64,000 nucleotides of DNA from Bromus sterilis (GCA_950022295.1 OX465600.1:1984001-2048000); one strand, 5' to 3'; counted from the stretch's first letter, positions 46,913 to 58,172 are shown. Notes: a model not told the origin generated them from the letters alone. A program made the numbers and translations.

Positions 46913-47160
46913 GCTCTTCTATTCCTAGATTGTTCCCAAACATGATCCCTTTTACTGTTTGAAAATGTGATTATTCTTGATGTTTGAGTGTTTTATTGTC
47001 AAATGAACCATTTTTTGATTTTGCAATTAAACAAGTTTGCTTGGATCACTTCAATCTCCTTGCCTTGTAGCCACAATAGGTATGATTTCTTTTAAGAATT
47101 TTGGAGGTGTCGATAATTAATTTGTGAGCATATCTTTATCGGGGTTGCTCAGCAAGCTTA

Positions 47161-47433
47161 AACTGGTCACAATGAGGAGTAACTTAGAGTAGTAACATGC
47201 TCATGTTACTAGTCTATGTTACTACCTTCACAATGCAAAATAATTTCAAGGTAGTAACATAGATGATCTTATTTATTGGATTATAGACTCATTCTATCTT
47301 GAAAAGAGTGATGTGATGATAACTAGCTAAGTTACTCTATCTCATTCTCTCCTCATTAATTAGCTGCCACATCATCTTTTTTGCTTAGGTGACATCTATG
47401 TTACTGCTGTAGTTACTCACACTGTGATCAGCC
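47161..47433. mobile_element. Tourist-type MITE with TTA target duplication
   Basis: The left end AACTGGTCACAATGAGGAGT pairs with the right end (minus strand GGCTGATCACAGTGTGAGT). TTA flanks both sides (47158-47160 and 47434-47436). The interior repeats AGTAACAT and its complement. This fits PIF/Harbinger-derived MITEs. Confidence 0.75.
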
Positions 47434-47436
47434 TTA

Positions 47437-47740
47437 GCGTGGTTTTGCTGGTGACCTCTTCCCAACTGGAAAGGAGTGAAACAAAGGAGAGTTGGGAAAA
47501 TGTGAGTTGGCAGGAGCTGGGAAGGGATGTGGGGGCGCGTGGCGTGTGAGTGGAGTCAGCGGCGAGCTGCCTGCCTCTGCCTCCTTCAATCAATTCTGGC
47601 ACAGCCCGTTCCCCAAATTAAAACGCTGAGCTGCGCGACCGATCCGGCCGCAGTCTCGGTTGGTGGCTGCTTTTGGGAGGGAAAATATCTCCCCTCATTC
47701 GGTTGATCCCGCGCACGTCAGCTTTGGCTGACTTGAAGAT
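47437..47740. other. Intergenic, no gene recognised
   Basis: Mixed-composition sequence without a recognised repeat or coding region. Confidence 0.3.
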
Positions 47741-47743
47741 TTA

Positions 47744-48028
47744 GGGCTTGTTTGATTTATAGGGTAGAAAAATCATAAGAACATACGATTGCAATGACAT
47801 GTCCATTTTAATCCTATAGGATTTTGCTTGTATCAAAGTTTTTTTGATTCCATCAAAAGATTTGTAGAAAGAGGTTAGAGTGAATGTTAGGATTTCTATA
47901 GGAGTTAGTACAAAAAATTCTATGGAAAAAAATCCTATAGGAACAATTCCTATGAATCAAATGAGTAACGTAGAAAAAAAATCCTATGAGATAGAATCCT
48001 ATGGAATCCTTATGAATCAAACGAGCCC
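47744..48028. mobile_element. Tourist-like MITE, family M, copy 1
   Basis: Ends are GGGCTTGTTTGATTTATAGG and the inverted CCTTATGAATCAAACGAGCCC, flanked by TTA (47741-47743 and 48029-48031). The interior repeats TCCTATAGGA. The same family recurs at 49965 and 54604. Confidence 0.85.
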
Positions 48029-48079
48029 TTAACGGTAAGTGTGATATTTAACCGTGAAATCAACCGAATCAATCTTTTT

Positions 48080-48490
48080 GCAACTGGTTCTTCGTTGCCT
48101 TTGCAACAGGTTTTGTTTTTTGCAAACCGAGGTGGCCAAAAGATTTAATAAAAAGAAAAGAATTCAAAAGCTTTGCAATAAATGCTTCGTTGCAATGATT
48201 CGAGCACAACGGTGAAGGCTCTGTTGCAAAGCAGTTCTAGTGCGATCTAGATTGTCAAGAAGTAAAATCCTGATTTGATTTAATAATAAAAAATGCTTTG
48301 AAGGTTGCTTTTACAACATAAGCTTTGTTGCAGTGGATGAGCGCAACAGAAATTATATTGGAAAACAGTGTGAGTGATATCGATTTTTGCGTTATCAAAA
48401 AATATTTTTTTGCAACAGACTCTGTTGCAATGTTGCAATGGTCCGAGCGTAACAGAGCTTCTCTAGCAAAACGGTGCCAGCGACTAGACA
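48080..48490. repeat. Degenerate repeats built on TTGCAA and GCAACAG
   Basis: Words such as CTTCGTTGCAATGATTCGAG, CTTTGTTGCAGTGGATGAGC and CTGTTGCAATGTTGCAATGG, each followed by GC-CAACAG or a variant, occur about every 130 bases (near 48186, 48320 and 48420). It may be the remains of a transposable element. Confidence 0.5.
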
Positions 48491-49728
48491 AGATTCAGCA
48501 GCTACCACATTTCATTCATGTGGTTCGAAAGATGATGGATGTATACAAAAGTCCAACCAATAAACGTGTAGTGCTGGTCATAAATCGATGCGCCCTTGAA
48601 TAAAATCATGGATATTGAATTCAAACTCTCAAGCATCCATCCATAAACATGTTAGCGGGATATTTTAATATATATTTCTCACAAATTCTAAAATTATAGT
48701 TGAATAAAAAAAATCAAATGTACAGGCCTATCGGCCTACTAGCTACAAGCCCGCCCACAGTGGCCCCATGGTCAACGTGGCTAGCTCCAGATGATCCACG
48801 CCTTTGGTGAGGAGGTCTTGTGACACCACATTTCGAGCTTCAACGGTATCAAATTCGAAAGGAAGCCCCATCTTCACCCCCGCCCTCGCTCGCAAATGCC
48901 TTGTTCTTCTCTACTACGTCAAGGCTTGAATGTCCACCTTGGCCTACCCCTGCTCTCTCTCTCTCTCTCACACACACACACGGAGAATCGACTGATTCAA
49001 TTTTAGCTTCTCGTCAAGTTATAAATATCAAAATCCCGAATAGGAATGATTGATCAATTTGTTTGAGACCAGAAAAACGCAACGAGAATACTAGCAACGA
49101 CGTGTTGTTGCCATGTTGGTTTACATTTTGTAGGGGCCTCCGGGGGGTGAAGCTAGGCTATAGCATGCAAGTGTGCAACGACGGATGGATGGATGGATGG
49201 ATGGATGGATCACGTGTAGGTGTTTCTTCCGTTGAGACATGACACGCATGAGAGGAGTAGACACGAAAAAGGAGCATGCAGGAAGGAAGGAATGAACCGC
49301 GAAAGGTGAAAGGCACGGGTGATTTGGAGTTTTGGATACGTGCGACTGCCAGCCAACAGGTGAGTGAAGGTCGTCGATCCGGGGTCCATGGTTATGATGA
49401 TCCATCCATCGATGTGGACCTCCTGAAAGGTGAGTACGTGTCTAGTAGTGTACCTAGTATGAGAATGCGTACGTAGTAGAGTACATACATACGTGGAATA
49501 AATAAAGGCAGAGAAGAATGTGATCGATCTCAAATAACTCTCAAAAAACCCGGAAAAGGACACGCGCGCACGGCTGCCTGCCACTGCCATTGCTAGGAGC
49601 CACCATGCATGCCCCCGCACATGCTGCCCACTCGCCGCTGTTTTGTTTCTGCACATGACGACTACCGGGCGGCGCAGGAAATATGCAGGATCATCCAAAT
49701 TTTCGGCGTATACTACAGCAAATATGTA
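48491..49728. other. Intergenic with simple repeats
   Basis: Contains a CT/CA microsatellite at about 48953-48980 and a (GGAT)n run at about 49180-49209. No gene is recognised. Confidence 0.4.
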
Positions 49729-49821
49729 CTTCCTCCGTTTCAAAATAACTGTCCTAACCTTAATACAATTTTGTATTAGAGTTAGTATAAAGCTGAGACA
49801 GTTATTTTGAAACGGAGGGAG
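49729..49821. mobile_element. Stowaway MITE
   Basis: CTTCCTCCGTTTCAAAATAA at the left and GTTATTTTGAAACGGAGGGA at the right form a hairpin flanked by TA. This is a common Triticeae family. Confidence 0.85.
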
Positions 49822-49825
49822 TACT

Positions 49826-49897
49826 ACTCTGTTCGTAACGTTTTTCTGAATTAGACTAGATAAAAAAAACGTTACTACATTATGGGACGGAGGGAGT
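49826..49897. mobile_element. Second, degenerate Stowaway MITE
   Basis: It follows directly after the previous MITE. CTCTGTTCGTAACGTTTTT on the left pairs loosely with AACGTTACTACATTATGGGA and CGGAGGGAG on the right. Confidence 0.6.
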
Positions 49898-49964
49898 AAA
49901 AAATATGCAGAATCAGGATCATCCAAATTCCAGCCCCAATTCTTTACATCCAAACACAGTGTTA

Positions 49965-50250
49965 GGGCTTGTTTGATTCATAAGGTAGGAAAATCGTAGG
50001 ATTGCAATGGCATACCCACTTCAATTTTATAGGATTTTGCTTACATCAAAGTTTGTTTGATTCCATCAAAGGATTTGTACAAAAAGGTTGAAGTGAATAT
50101 TAGAATTCCTATAGAAAGTAGTACAAAAATTCCTATGGAAAAAATTTCTATAGAAATAATTCCTATAAATCAAATGAGTAACATAGAAAAAATTCTATGG
50201 AATAAAATTCTACAAGAATCCTATGAAATTCCTATGAATCAAACGAGCCC
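49965..50250. mobile_element. Tourist-like MITE, family M, copy 2
   Basis: The ends GGGCTTGTTTGATTCATAAG and GAATCAAACGAGCCC are flanked by TTA (49962-49964 and 50251-50253). Same orientation as copy 1. Confidence 0.85.
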
Positions 50251-50393
50251 TTAAAGAAAATCTAGGTAAACCTTGTTCTGCTCTGCGCGGAGGGGACACC
50301 ATCCCCCCTTCTTCTTGAGCGTCAATGTTGTCCTCATGGGGTCGCCTCTTCTTCAGCTCGGTCTCACACGCTCACCGCGCGCGAGAATGATTT

Positions 50394-50700
50394 TCATGAC
50401 CGTGGCCTCGGTACCGTCGTCGTGGATGTAGTCGTTAGCGTACGCAGGGACTGGGCCGGCTCCTCCTTCTTGAACGGAAGGAGCAGCTTCTCATCGTTCA
50501 CTTCCATCTTCATCGATGGGAGGGCCGTGCGGGAGCGAGTCGCCGTGGCGGAGGAGGAGCTCCTCTCATCGAGTTCGCGATTATCCGAGTGGCGGCGGAG
50601 GAGCGAAGGCGGCACCTTCAGCCCGTGCATGGTGTATTGGAGCGCGTCATACTTTCGGGTCGCGTCGGACACCACACACTAGCTCCGCTGGCAGGGTCAA
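50394..50700 (-). pseudogene. Possible gene fragment on minus, not recognised
   Basis: The minus strand is open for 94 codons with a gene-like composition (RKYDALQYTMHGLKVPPSLL, then an acidic and Ser-rich stretch). No domain is recognised and the plus strand is also open, so coding status is doubtful. Confidence 0.25.
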
Positions 50701-50874
50701 CCACCATGAGACACTCGAGGACGAAGATGAGCCGCGGTGCCACATCGCGGTGCGGGGATGCGGATATGGGGGGAGGGGGGATTTCACGACGGGGGTGGTG
50801 GGTTGCGACGGCGAGGGTTCGGGCTACGGTCTAGAAATGTGCCATCGAAATCCGTTTACGGGCCGGACCAACGT

Positions 50875-50925
50875 ACTATACGGGTTCTGTTCGGTCCAAA
50901 AAAAAAAGGTCTGAACCCGTATAGT
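50875..50925. repeat. Short perfect hairpin around an A-run
   Basis: ACTATACGGGTTC at 50875-50887 and GAACCCGTATAGT at 50913-50925 are exact reverse complements. They enclose TCGGTCC, ten A residues and GGTCT. Confidence 0.8.
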
Positions 50926-51398
50926 CGCTCATGAGTGCCAAAGTTTGCGTGACGGACGTTCGAGCTGTCCAGAAGATACTCCGTTTTGATATCAGTTTGT
51001 AAGATTCTAAAAGCATGAAGCTATGTAAACGGAATATCTAAACCATTTAACCTGAACATTTGCAGGTAATTTGATGATTGGTGTTGAAGTTAGTAAGAAC
51101 CAAAGGTGGCAGGCAGGAGCAGCGGCGATGTGGGGTATGTAGTCAGCGGCGATCTGCCCTGCCTGGGTGCGGAGCATCAGAATGTGGGTGGTTCCCCAAT
51201 TAATAACCCGGAAGGCAAAGCTCCAAAGTGAAGTAATGGTGCGCCGCAGTCCCAATCTCCCTCCCGCCGTGTCTCCTCCGTTCGTCTCTCGGTCTGTTGG
51301 TAGTGGACGATGCACTCATGTCTCTCTCTTGAAACCGATACTCGTCGTAGGTAGTACTACAACGACATGTATGCCGACGTATGTATTTTGGTACTGGT
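50926..51398. other. Intergenic, no gene recognised
   Basis: No coding likeness or recognised repeat. Confidence 0.3.
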
Positions 51399-51597
51399 AC
51401 TCCCTCCGTTCCTTGATATAAGGTGTATAGTTTTTCTTTTAAGTCAAACTTTATTAACTTTGACCAAATTTATAGCAAAAACTATCAACATCTATGATAT
51501 TTATTAAATACAATATGAAAATATATTTCAAGATGAATCTGATAATATTGTTTTGGTATAATTTATATCAATATATTTATCTACAAATCCGGAGTAC
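51399..51597. mobile_element. Mariner-type MITE, right end degenerate
   Basis: The left end CTCCCTCCGTTCCTTGATAT, followed by AAGTCAAACTTTATTAACTT, is typical of longer Tc1/mariner MITEs in wheat. The right end is reduced to AAATCCGGAG before a TA. Confidence 0.6.
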
Positions 51598-51882
51598 AAT
51601 ACAGAGAAGAAAGCGCAACAGGGAATGTAAACGAGGCGGATCCATTCCATGGATGGATCACAAAAGCCCACGGCAGGGCAGAGAGTCCTAAAAAAAACCC
51701 AATCCTGCAGGCAGGGTATATTAACAGCGGCCCCGCACGCACATGACGCCCATTCCCCGCTGTTTTCCTTCATTTGCTGAAATCTGGTTTTGAGCCAGTC
51801 GATTTCAAGAAGAGCAGCACCTCGAGCTTGACACTGTGGGGGTACAGGACCTAGTATGAGCAAGCGACAATGTGACCCAACG

Positions 51883-53430
51883 GTGGAAAAATTCGCTGTT
51901 TTGACCCTTATTGCAAACTTTAAACCGATTTGACTCCCGTTTGAAACTATTTCGGAATCTGACCCTTTCCGAGACGTCATCCTTCCCGGCGTTTTAATTA
52001 CAACGGCGACGCCGTCCTTCTCGGCGTTTCCTTTCCCTAGACGCCGCCCTCTCCGGCGTTTTGCTTTGGAACCACCAAACGCTAATGACGCCGACATGGT
52101 ATGGGTAGACGCCAAGGACTCCGGCGTTTCGCCCTTGTCCAGACGCCACGGACCCCGGCGTCTTGCCCTAGACTATACATGCACAGGACGTGCATCAATG
52201 ATACATGCATGCAATTGGATTGGATGGATGGAGTGGCAAAGCTAGCACGTGCAGATGAAAACAATCGGCCGATCGAGATCGCCGCGTTCTTAGAGCAAGG
52301 CGCCGGCCGGTTCGGTTGGTCAAGGAGAGCATCCAAGAAGAGATCAAGACTCTGATCAGCCGCTGGTTCTGGATTAAACTCATCAATACTGGAGTACTCG
52401 GACTACAAGATTAAGACCTGATACGGCATATGCATGTGACGTGCTTTACTGGATGGCGTCCCAGGTGCATGCATGTACTCTACACGTAATTAATCACGCC
52501 TAAATTTGTGAAATCAGCCAGGTGGCCGACATTGGCGCGCCCGCCCCACACGTACATGCACTGTACTAGCCGAGTAAGCTCTTCTTGGCGCAATCAAACA
52601 AAAACTCCATCGGCTCAAAGGGGTTTTAACAATGGCTTATCTCGCGAATCAATCTGTGGTTAAGTTGGTTAGATGAATGGTTGTATTCCCGTCCCACCAT
52701 AATTTAAATCCCAGATTTGACATTGGTGCTCGCATTTTTTTTAATATATTTCAGGCTTTTCGGCGATGCGCTTTTAGTGGGAGGAGACGTTCCCGTCGAA
52801 GACGAGGTGTAGACTTCGTTAATCTCAAGATGATGTGCCAGCTCAGTATTGCGAAGACCCTCATAGAGGTAGGGTGTGCGTGTGTGCGTTCATAGGGATG
52901 AGTGTATACTCGTGTATGTGAGTGTCTGTGTTGTACTGTGTTCTTAAAAAAACATTGACTTATCTCATGGATAATTAAGAAAAACCGATGCGACTCAAGT
53001 AGAAAAATATATATAGCCGCATGCTAGCTAGTGTAGCTCGCACGTGCTACAGTGAGGTCAGGCTTTGCTTCGTACGTATACGCCCTCGGGAACTGCAACG
53101 AGGCAAACGCGCCGATCCATCCATGCAATATAAACGTATAGGAAGGGCAAGACGCCGGGGTCGACGCCGTATGGACAAGGGCGAAACGCCGGAGTCCTTG
53201 GCATTTACCCATACCACGTCGGCGTCATTAGCGTTTGATGGGCCCAGGGCAAAACGCCGGAGAGGGCGGCGTCTAGGGGAAGGAAACGCCGAGGAGGGCG
53301 GCGTCGCCGTTATAATTGAAACGCCGACGAGGATGGCGTCTCGGAAAGGGTCAGATTCCAAAATAATTCCAAACGAGGGTCAAATCGGTTTAAAGTTTGC
53401 AATAAGGGTCAAAACAGCGAATTTTTCCCC
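51883..53430. mobile_element. Element with about 295-bp inverted arms (MULE-like or foldback)
   Basis: The arm 51883-52177 is the reverse complement of 53134-53430 with few changes. Both carry AAAAATTCGCTGTTTTGACC, AACTTTAAACCGATTTGA and a series of GACGCC...GGCGTT words. The 950-base interior has no transposase and holds a SINE. Long terminal inverted repeats suggest a non-autonomous Mutator-like element. Target duplications were not identified. Confidence 0.65.
52655..52953 (+). mobile_element. tRNA-derived SINE with target duplication
   Basis: TCTGTGGTTAAGTTGGTTAG near the 5' end resembles a polymerase III A box, and TTTAAATCCC about 35 bases later a degenerate B box. The element ends with seven A residues at about 52947-52953. 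The flanks ACAATGGCTTATCTCGCG (about 52630-52650) and ACATTGACTTATCTCATG (52953-52970) look like an imperfect target duplication. It sits inside the inverted-repeat element. Confidence 0.7.
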
Positions 53431-53552
53431 CAACGGTTCGCTTGGAGTTGGAGGGGTCATTGGCACCGGGTGACACCGCATTTTCCGATTTTATCTTACA
53501 ATAGCACATGGCCTTACACAAAACACACACAATCTGTTCTAAAAAAAGAAGT

Positions 53553-54338
53553 CTACTTCTGATCTGATTCCGCCTCGACACCTACGGATACAATGTCGAC
53601 GATCAAGGAGTTGTACGATTCAGCCTTGTCGTTGTTGCAAGCCGATGCGAACAAGACGGAGCTGACGACATTGGCAAGGCTGGCATCATCGCCATGTTGG
53701 TCCGACGCGCCGTGGGCCTCCACCCCCAGCGCATCAAAGAGGGCATTTCGATCTGCCTTGTTGCCGCAAAGCTGCCATCGCTTACGATGGATGTTGCGGA
53801 AGTTGTGCATGGAATTGAGCATCACTCGCTACTCGTCGACGATTCTTGGGTCCTTGTGATCACGATCGAGTTGGTCATTTGTGGTGCAAATAGAACACAC
53901 ACACACACACACACACACCGATCTTGTGGTGCTCCTCGAGGAGCGCCATGTTGTACCGCTACTCCTTCTGCAACAAATGGAACACGCACACCGATGGTGA
54001 CTTTTGCTGCTACTTCGCCTTCGGCATCACTTGGTTGTAGTGTTGTTTCGCCCGCAATAGGGTGAACCTAAACATCGACGACTCATGCACCGAGCAAAAG
54101 TCAGCTTCGCCTCCTCCTCCGCATCCTTCATGGTGATCTCCACCATTGCCATTGGATCGCCCTCCTGATCCATCTCTGGCTCGTTTGAGATCTGCTCAGG
54201 AGAGCTCAAAGGTTGGCCCATCTCAATGCGGGCTTGGCGTTGAGCTTCCATGGCACGGACCTTGGCTTGAGTCGCGGCGACAACAACATCCACTAACCAA
54301 AAGAGGTCTCGACCATTGTGATGGAGGACGATGAACAA
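53553..54338 (-). pseudogene. Degenerate coding region on minus, not identified
   Basis: Broken frames read MLNSMHNFRNIHRKRWQLCG (about 53820) and, before it, MALLEEHHKIGV then a (CA)n run (53899-53919). A further open stretch (54338-54027) contains KVRAMEAQRQARIEMGQPL and DAEEEAKLTFARCM. Composition is coding-like and coiled-coil-rich, as in transposon accessory proteins, but no family is certain. Confidence 0.35.
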
Positions 54339-54603
54339 GGGCGGCGAACGATATTACAGTGCGGGGAGCGAGTGAACACGACAAGAAAGGCGAGAAAGGA
54401 TTTTTGAACGGACAAAGGTGTGTCGAAATCCGACGAGTCGGACGCCCAGGCTCCACAAACAGAATGCACGTTTTAGTTTACCGAAGAGTGAGTGCACGTA
54501 GAATAACAAAAGGGAAATCATGGACGCGAGGAGTAAAAATTCAAAAAAAATCCGAGTTCCCTAAGTTTTAAAAAGAAAATAAAATACGTAGTGTACATTT
54601 TTA

Positions 54604-54878
54604 GGGCTTGTTTGATTCATAGGAATTCCATAGGATTCTTATAGGATTTTATCTTATAGGATTTTTTTTCTACGTTACTCATTTGATTCATATAAATTGT
54701 TCATATAGGAATTTTTGTACTACTTCCTATAGGAATCCTAACATTCACTTCAACCTTTTTTTACAATTCTTTTGATGAAATCAAACAAACTTTGGTGAAA
54801 GCAAAATCCTATATGATTGAAGTGAGCATGCCAATTTCTTATTCCTATGATTTTTCTACCTATGAATCAAACAAGCCC
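54604..54878. mobile_element. Tourist-like MITE, family M, copy 3 (opposite orientation)
   Basis: The ends GGGCTTGTTTGATTCATAGG and CCTATGAATCAAACAAGCCC are flanked by TTA (54601-54603 and 54879-54881). The interior is reversed relative to copies 1 and 2. It lies about 250 bases upstream of the PLC-like gene. Confidence 0.85.
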
Positions 54879-55130
54879 TTACCAACCCGTGCATGAGGAA
54901 GCCATCCCGACCAACAAAAGCAAGCACAGAACCAGAGCTCGTTCGCAACCGCACGCGTGCATGCGCCGGCCAACTTAATTAGGCAGCCGGCCGTCGCTAT
55001 TCCTGGCTTCGCAGCGTGCGCGCCCCCGGCCTCCGCGCCCCGCCACGTTCTTAATTCCTCCCGGCACCCACCTACGCCCGCCCCCCGACGCCAATCCGCC
55101 GCACCACAGGCAACCAACCACCGATCACCG

Positions 55131-57461
55131 ATGGCCGTCGTCGTCGTCGGGATGATGGCTCGCCGCACCGGCATCCTCCTCCTCCTCGTCCTCACGCTCG
55201 CCGTCGCCGCTGGGACGGCCTCAGGGTCCGCGCTGGTGGGCGACAGGTGCAACGCGGGCTCGTCCTCGCCGCCGCCGTGCGGGGCCGGGATGCGCTGCGC
55301 CGCCTGCTCCCCGCTCGCAGGCTCCGGTCCCGCCGTGTGCTCCCGGATCGCGCCCATCGACCCCAAGACCCACGTACGCCCTTTCCATTTTCTCCTTGCT
55401 CCGGCAGCGTAATCATAATCCTGCCGCGCGCGCGCTCTGACCATCCATGGACGGACGGTGCATGTGCATGCAGGGCACGGGGCTGCCGTTCAACAAGTAC
55501 TCGTGGCTCACCACGCACAACTCCTTCGCCGTGGTCGGCACCACGTCCCCCTCCGGCGTGCCCATCGTCTCGATGCCCAACCAGGAGGACTCCATCACCG
55601 ACCAGCTCAAGAACGGCGTGAGGGGCCTCATGATCGACACCTACGACTTCAACAACGACCTCTGGCTCTGCCACTCCTTCAGCGGCAAATGCTACCCATT
55701 CACCGCCTTCGTACGTGCCCAATCCTCCTTCACTCCATCTCAGCTCTCACCACATATACATGCCGTGCACGTGGTCACCATGCCGGTACGTGTGCATGCA
55801 TGCAGCAACTGGCGTCCAAGATGTTCAGGGAGGTGCAGGGGTTCATGGACGCCAACCCCAGCGAGGTCATCACCATCTTCGTGGAGGACTACTCCGCGCC
55901 GGGCTCGCTCGGCAAGGCGCTCTCCGCCGCCGGCCTCACCAAGTACATGTTCCCGGTGGCCAATATGCCCAAGGACGGCGCCGACTGGCCGCCGCTCAAG
56001 GACATGATCGCCCAGAACCACCGCCTCCTCGTCTTCACCTCCAAGCAGGGCCGCGAGGGCTCCGACGGCGTCGCCTTCGAGTGGAACTACGTCGTCGAGA
56101 CACAATGTAGCATCTTCTTCCTCTTCTTTGTCCCATGGATTGATCATCTCTTCTTCCTCTCTTCATCATCACACAAAAAAAAAATTCAATGCAAAAATAA
56201 AATAAAATAATAATAAATGTGCATGCAGACGGGAGCGAAGGGCTGGTGGTGGGCACATGCCCAAAGCGGGCCGAGTCAAAGCCCATGGACTCCAAGGAGC
56301 AGTCGCTGGTGCTGCTCAACTTCTTCACCACCAACCCTAGCCAAGGCTGGGCCTGTGTCAACAACTCCGCGCCGCTCATCTCCAAGCTTAGGGCCTGCTA
56401 CGACGCCTCCGCCAAGCGATGGCCTAACTACATCGCCGTCGACTTCTACATGGTTTGTATTATTTGTATTTTTTCCGCTAAAAAGGGTACATTTTCTTGG
56501 ATGTTGTATCCTCCATGATGATATGCCACGTTGATCTACATCCAGAGGAGCAGCGGCGGCGGCGCCCCGTTGGCGTCTGATGTGGCTAATGGGCGCCTCC
56601 AGTGCGGTTGCGATAGCATCGCCTACTGCAAGGTATCCATCCACATGTTTATAGGATGTTCGTACCAACAATGGGTGCATATCAACATTCTAAACTTGTA
56701 CTACCGATTAACATATGTTTGAATTGTAGGAAAATGCCTCGTTCGGAACATGCTCATTGCCGTCGTCACCCTTGTCCCCGGCTCCCTCGTCACCACCATC
56801 GCCCTCCTCGGCTTCAACTTCTTCCTCGTCGAAATCTTCAGCATCAGCTCGATCACCGATGTCATCACCATCTCAAAAACGATCCATGGCGCCTTCTTCA
56901 TCACCATTCTGGTCATGGAAGTCGTCTCCAGCTCCGTCTCGATCGCGATCGTGGTCTTCGTCGTCGGCATTGTCCTTGTTTTCTTTCATGGATTCTTCTA
57001 TGGACATTTCTCCACCTACATCTCTCTCCATATCACTGTCCTTGGCCCCGTCTTCATGGCCCTCTCTGGGTTCTGCTATGCCCATGGCCAAATCTCCAAT
57101 ACAATCGCCTTCTTCATCATCCCCGTTATCATCACCATCGAAGAAGTCTCCAAAGAGCACGATCAACACGATGTCGATGGATGAATTCCTTCCAGAGAGT
57201 ACAAAGACAGATGAAGGGGCAGCACCAAAAGCGTCTCCCAACAGTACCCCAAAAGAAGGGATTGCACCGGAAGCATCTTCAACCGATACTCCAGACTCCG
57301 GAGCACCACAAAGAACACTTCCAAAGAGCATCGCGGAGGCCCCGGCACCCACATCACACTCCGAGGCAGAGGACACCTCTAGCGCAGCGATCCGTCCCAA
57401 GACCCCTCGACGGAGCTCACTCATCGGGACCGCATTGCTAGTCCTGATCTCATTGTCCTAA
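55131..57461 (+). CDS. PI-PLC X domain protein with long Ser/Pro tail and GPI-like end, six exons
   Basis: Exons 55131-55373, 55474-55710, 55806-56106, 56229-56452, 56546-56632 and 56730-57461 join with GT-AG introns and matching phases to 607 residues. The start is placed at MAVVVVGMM, followed by a hydrophobic signal core (GILLLLVLTLAVAAG). A short Cys-rich segment precedes the X-type phospholipase fold, with WLTTHNSF (His 96), MIDTYDFNNDLWLCH (His 148) and FVEDYSAPGSLGKAL, then ETQYGSEGL across the exon 3/4 join. CGCDSIAYCK closes the domain. It resembles Arabidopsis At5g67130, a secreted or GPI-anchored PLC-like protein of unknown activity. Residues 365-590 are an unusually long Ser/Pro/Lys-rich tail, and the end RRSSLIGTALLVLISLS looks like a GPI-attachment signal. 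The tail is low-complexity DNA and other frames stay open there too. Confidence 0.85.
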
Positions 57462-57800
57462 AGATTGGTCATCCAAGGTTTTGTCGTGGGTGAGCCATCT
57501 TGATGGAGATGGAGAAAACGAAGATGCACTTCCCAGCCTACTACATGTACAATGGTGGTGTATAGTCAAGCTGATAGTTTTTTCACTCTTTTTCGTGGTG
57601 CCGATGCGGTCAGCCTGTCTCTTGCAGCATCGATCGGTAGCCATGTACAAATAGTCAGTGCTACTTTGTTTCTGTTTTTTGTTGTTATCAGTTCAGAGAT
57701 GTGTAAACATAACCAAGCATGGATAATTTTTCTTCTATTGAGATGTATAATCTACCATTTCTTTTTATTTTTTGAGGAAGATGTATGCTCTATCTAAAGT
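57462..57800 (+). other. 3' flank of the PLC-like gene
   Basis: Probable 3' untranslated region and flank. No second gene is recognised. Confidence 0.35.
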
Positions 57801-57805
57801 AGTGC

Positions 57806-58020
57806 TCCCTCCGCTTCTTTTCACTCAATATAAAAGATTGTATTGAAGTCAAATTTTATAATATTTTCAACATCTACAATACTAAAGTTATGAAGTATGA
57901 ACATGAAATTCATAATGTATCTGATGAATGATGATACTGATTTTGTATTATAAATGTTGATATTCCTTTTTATAAAATTGATCAAACTTTATAAAATTGA
58001 ATTTCAAACAAAACTCAATA
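57806..58020. mobile_element. Mariner-type MITE, right end lost
   Basis: CTCCCTCCGCTTCTTTTCAC then AATATAAAAGATTG and AAGTCAAATTTTATAATATT resemble the left part of the MITE at 51399. No matching right end is found. Confidence 0.5.
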
Positions 58021-58025
58021 ATTAG

Positions 58026-58172
58026 GGCCCATTGGAATACGGTCCACCACCATCCTTGTCGGTGGTCTTCAGAGTGAACATTTTCTAAGAAGAAAATGTG
58101 TAGAGGAGTCTCTGGAGGGCCGCTAGAGGTAGCCAGGGCCCATTGGAACACGGTCCACCACCATCCTCGTCG
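58026..58172 (+). repeat. Direct repeat of about 38 bases
   Basis: GGGCCCATTGGAA-ACGGTCC followed by ACCACCATCCT-GTCGG lies at 58026-58063 and again at 58136-58172, about 110 bases apart. Confidence 0.75.

Noticed and set aside
56750..57184. Hydrophobic open frame overlapping the tail exon of the PLC-like gene
   Set aside because: It is a shifted frame of low-complexity DNA. The frame joined by the splice site and ending in a GPI-like signal is the better one.
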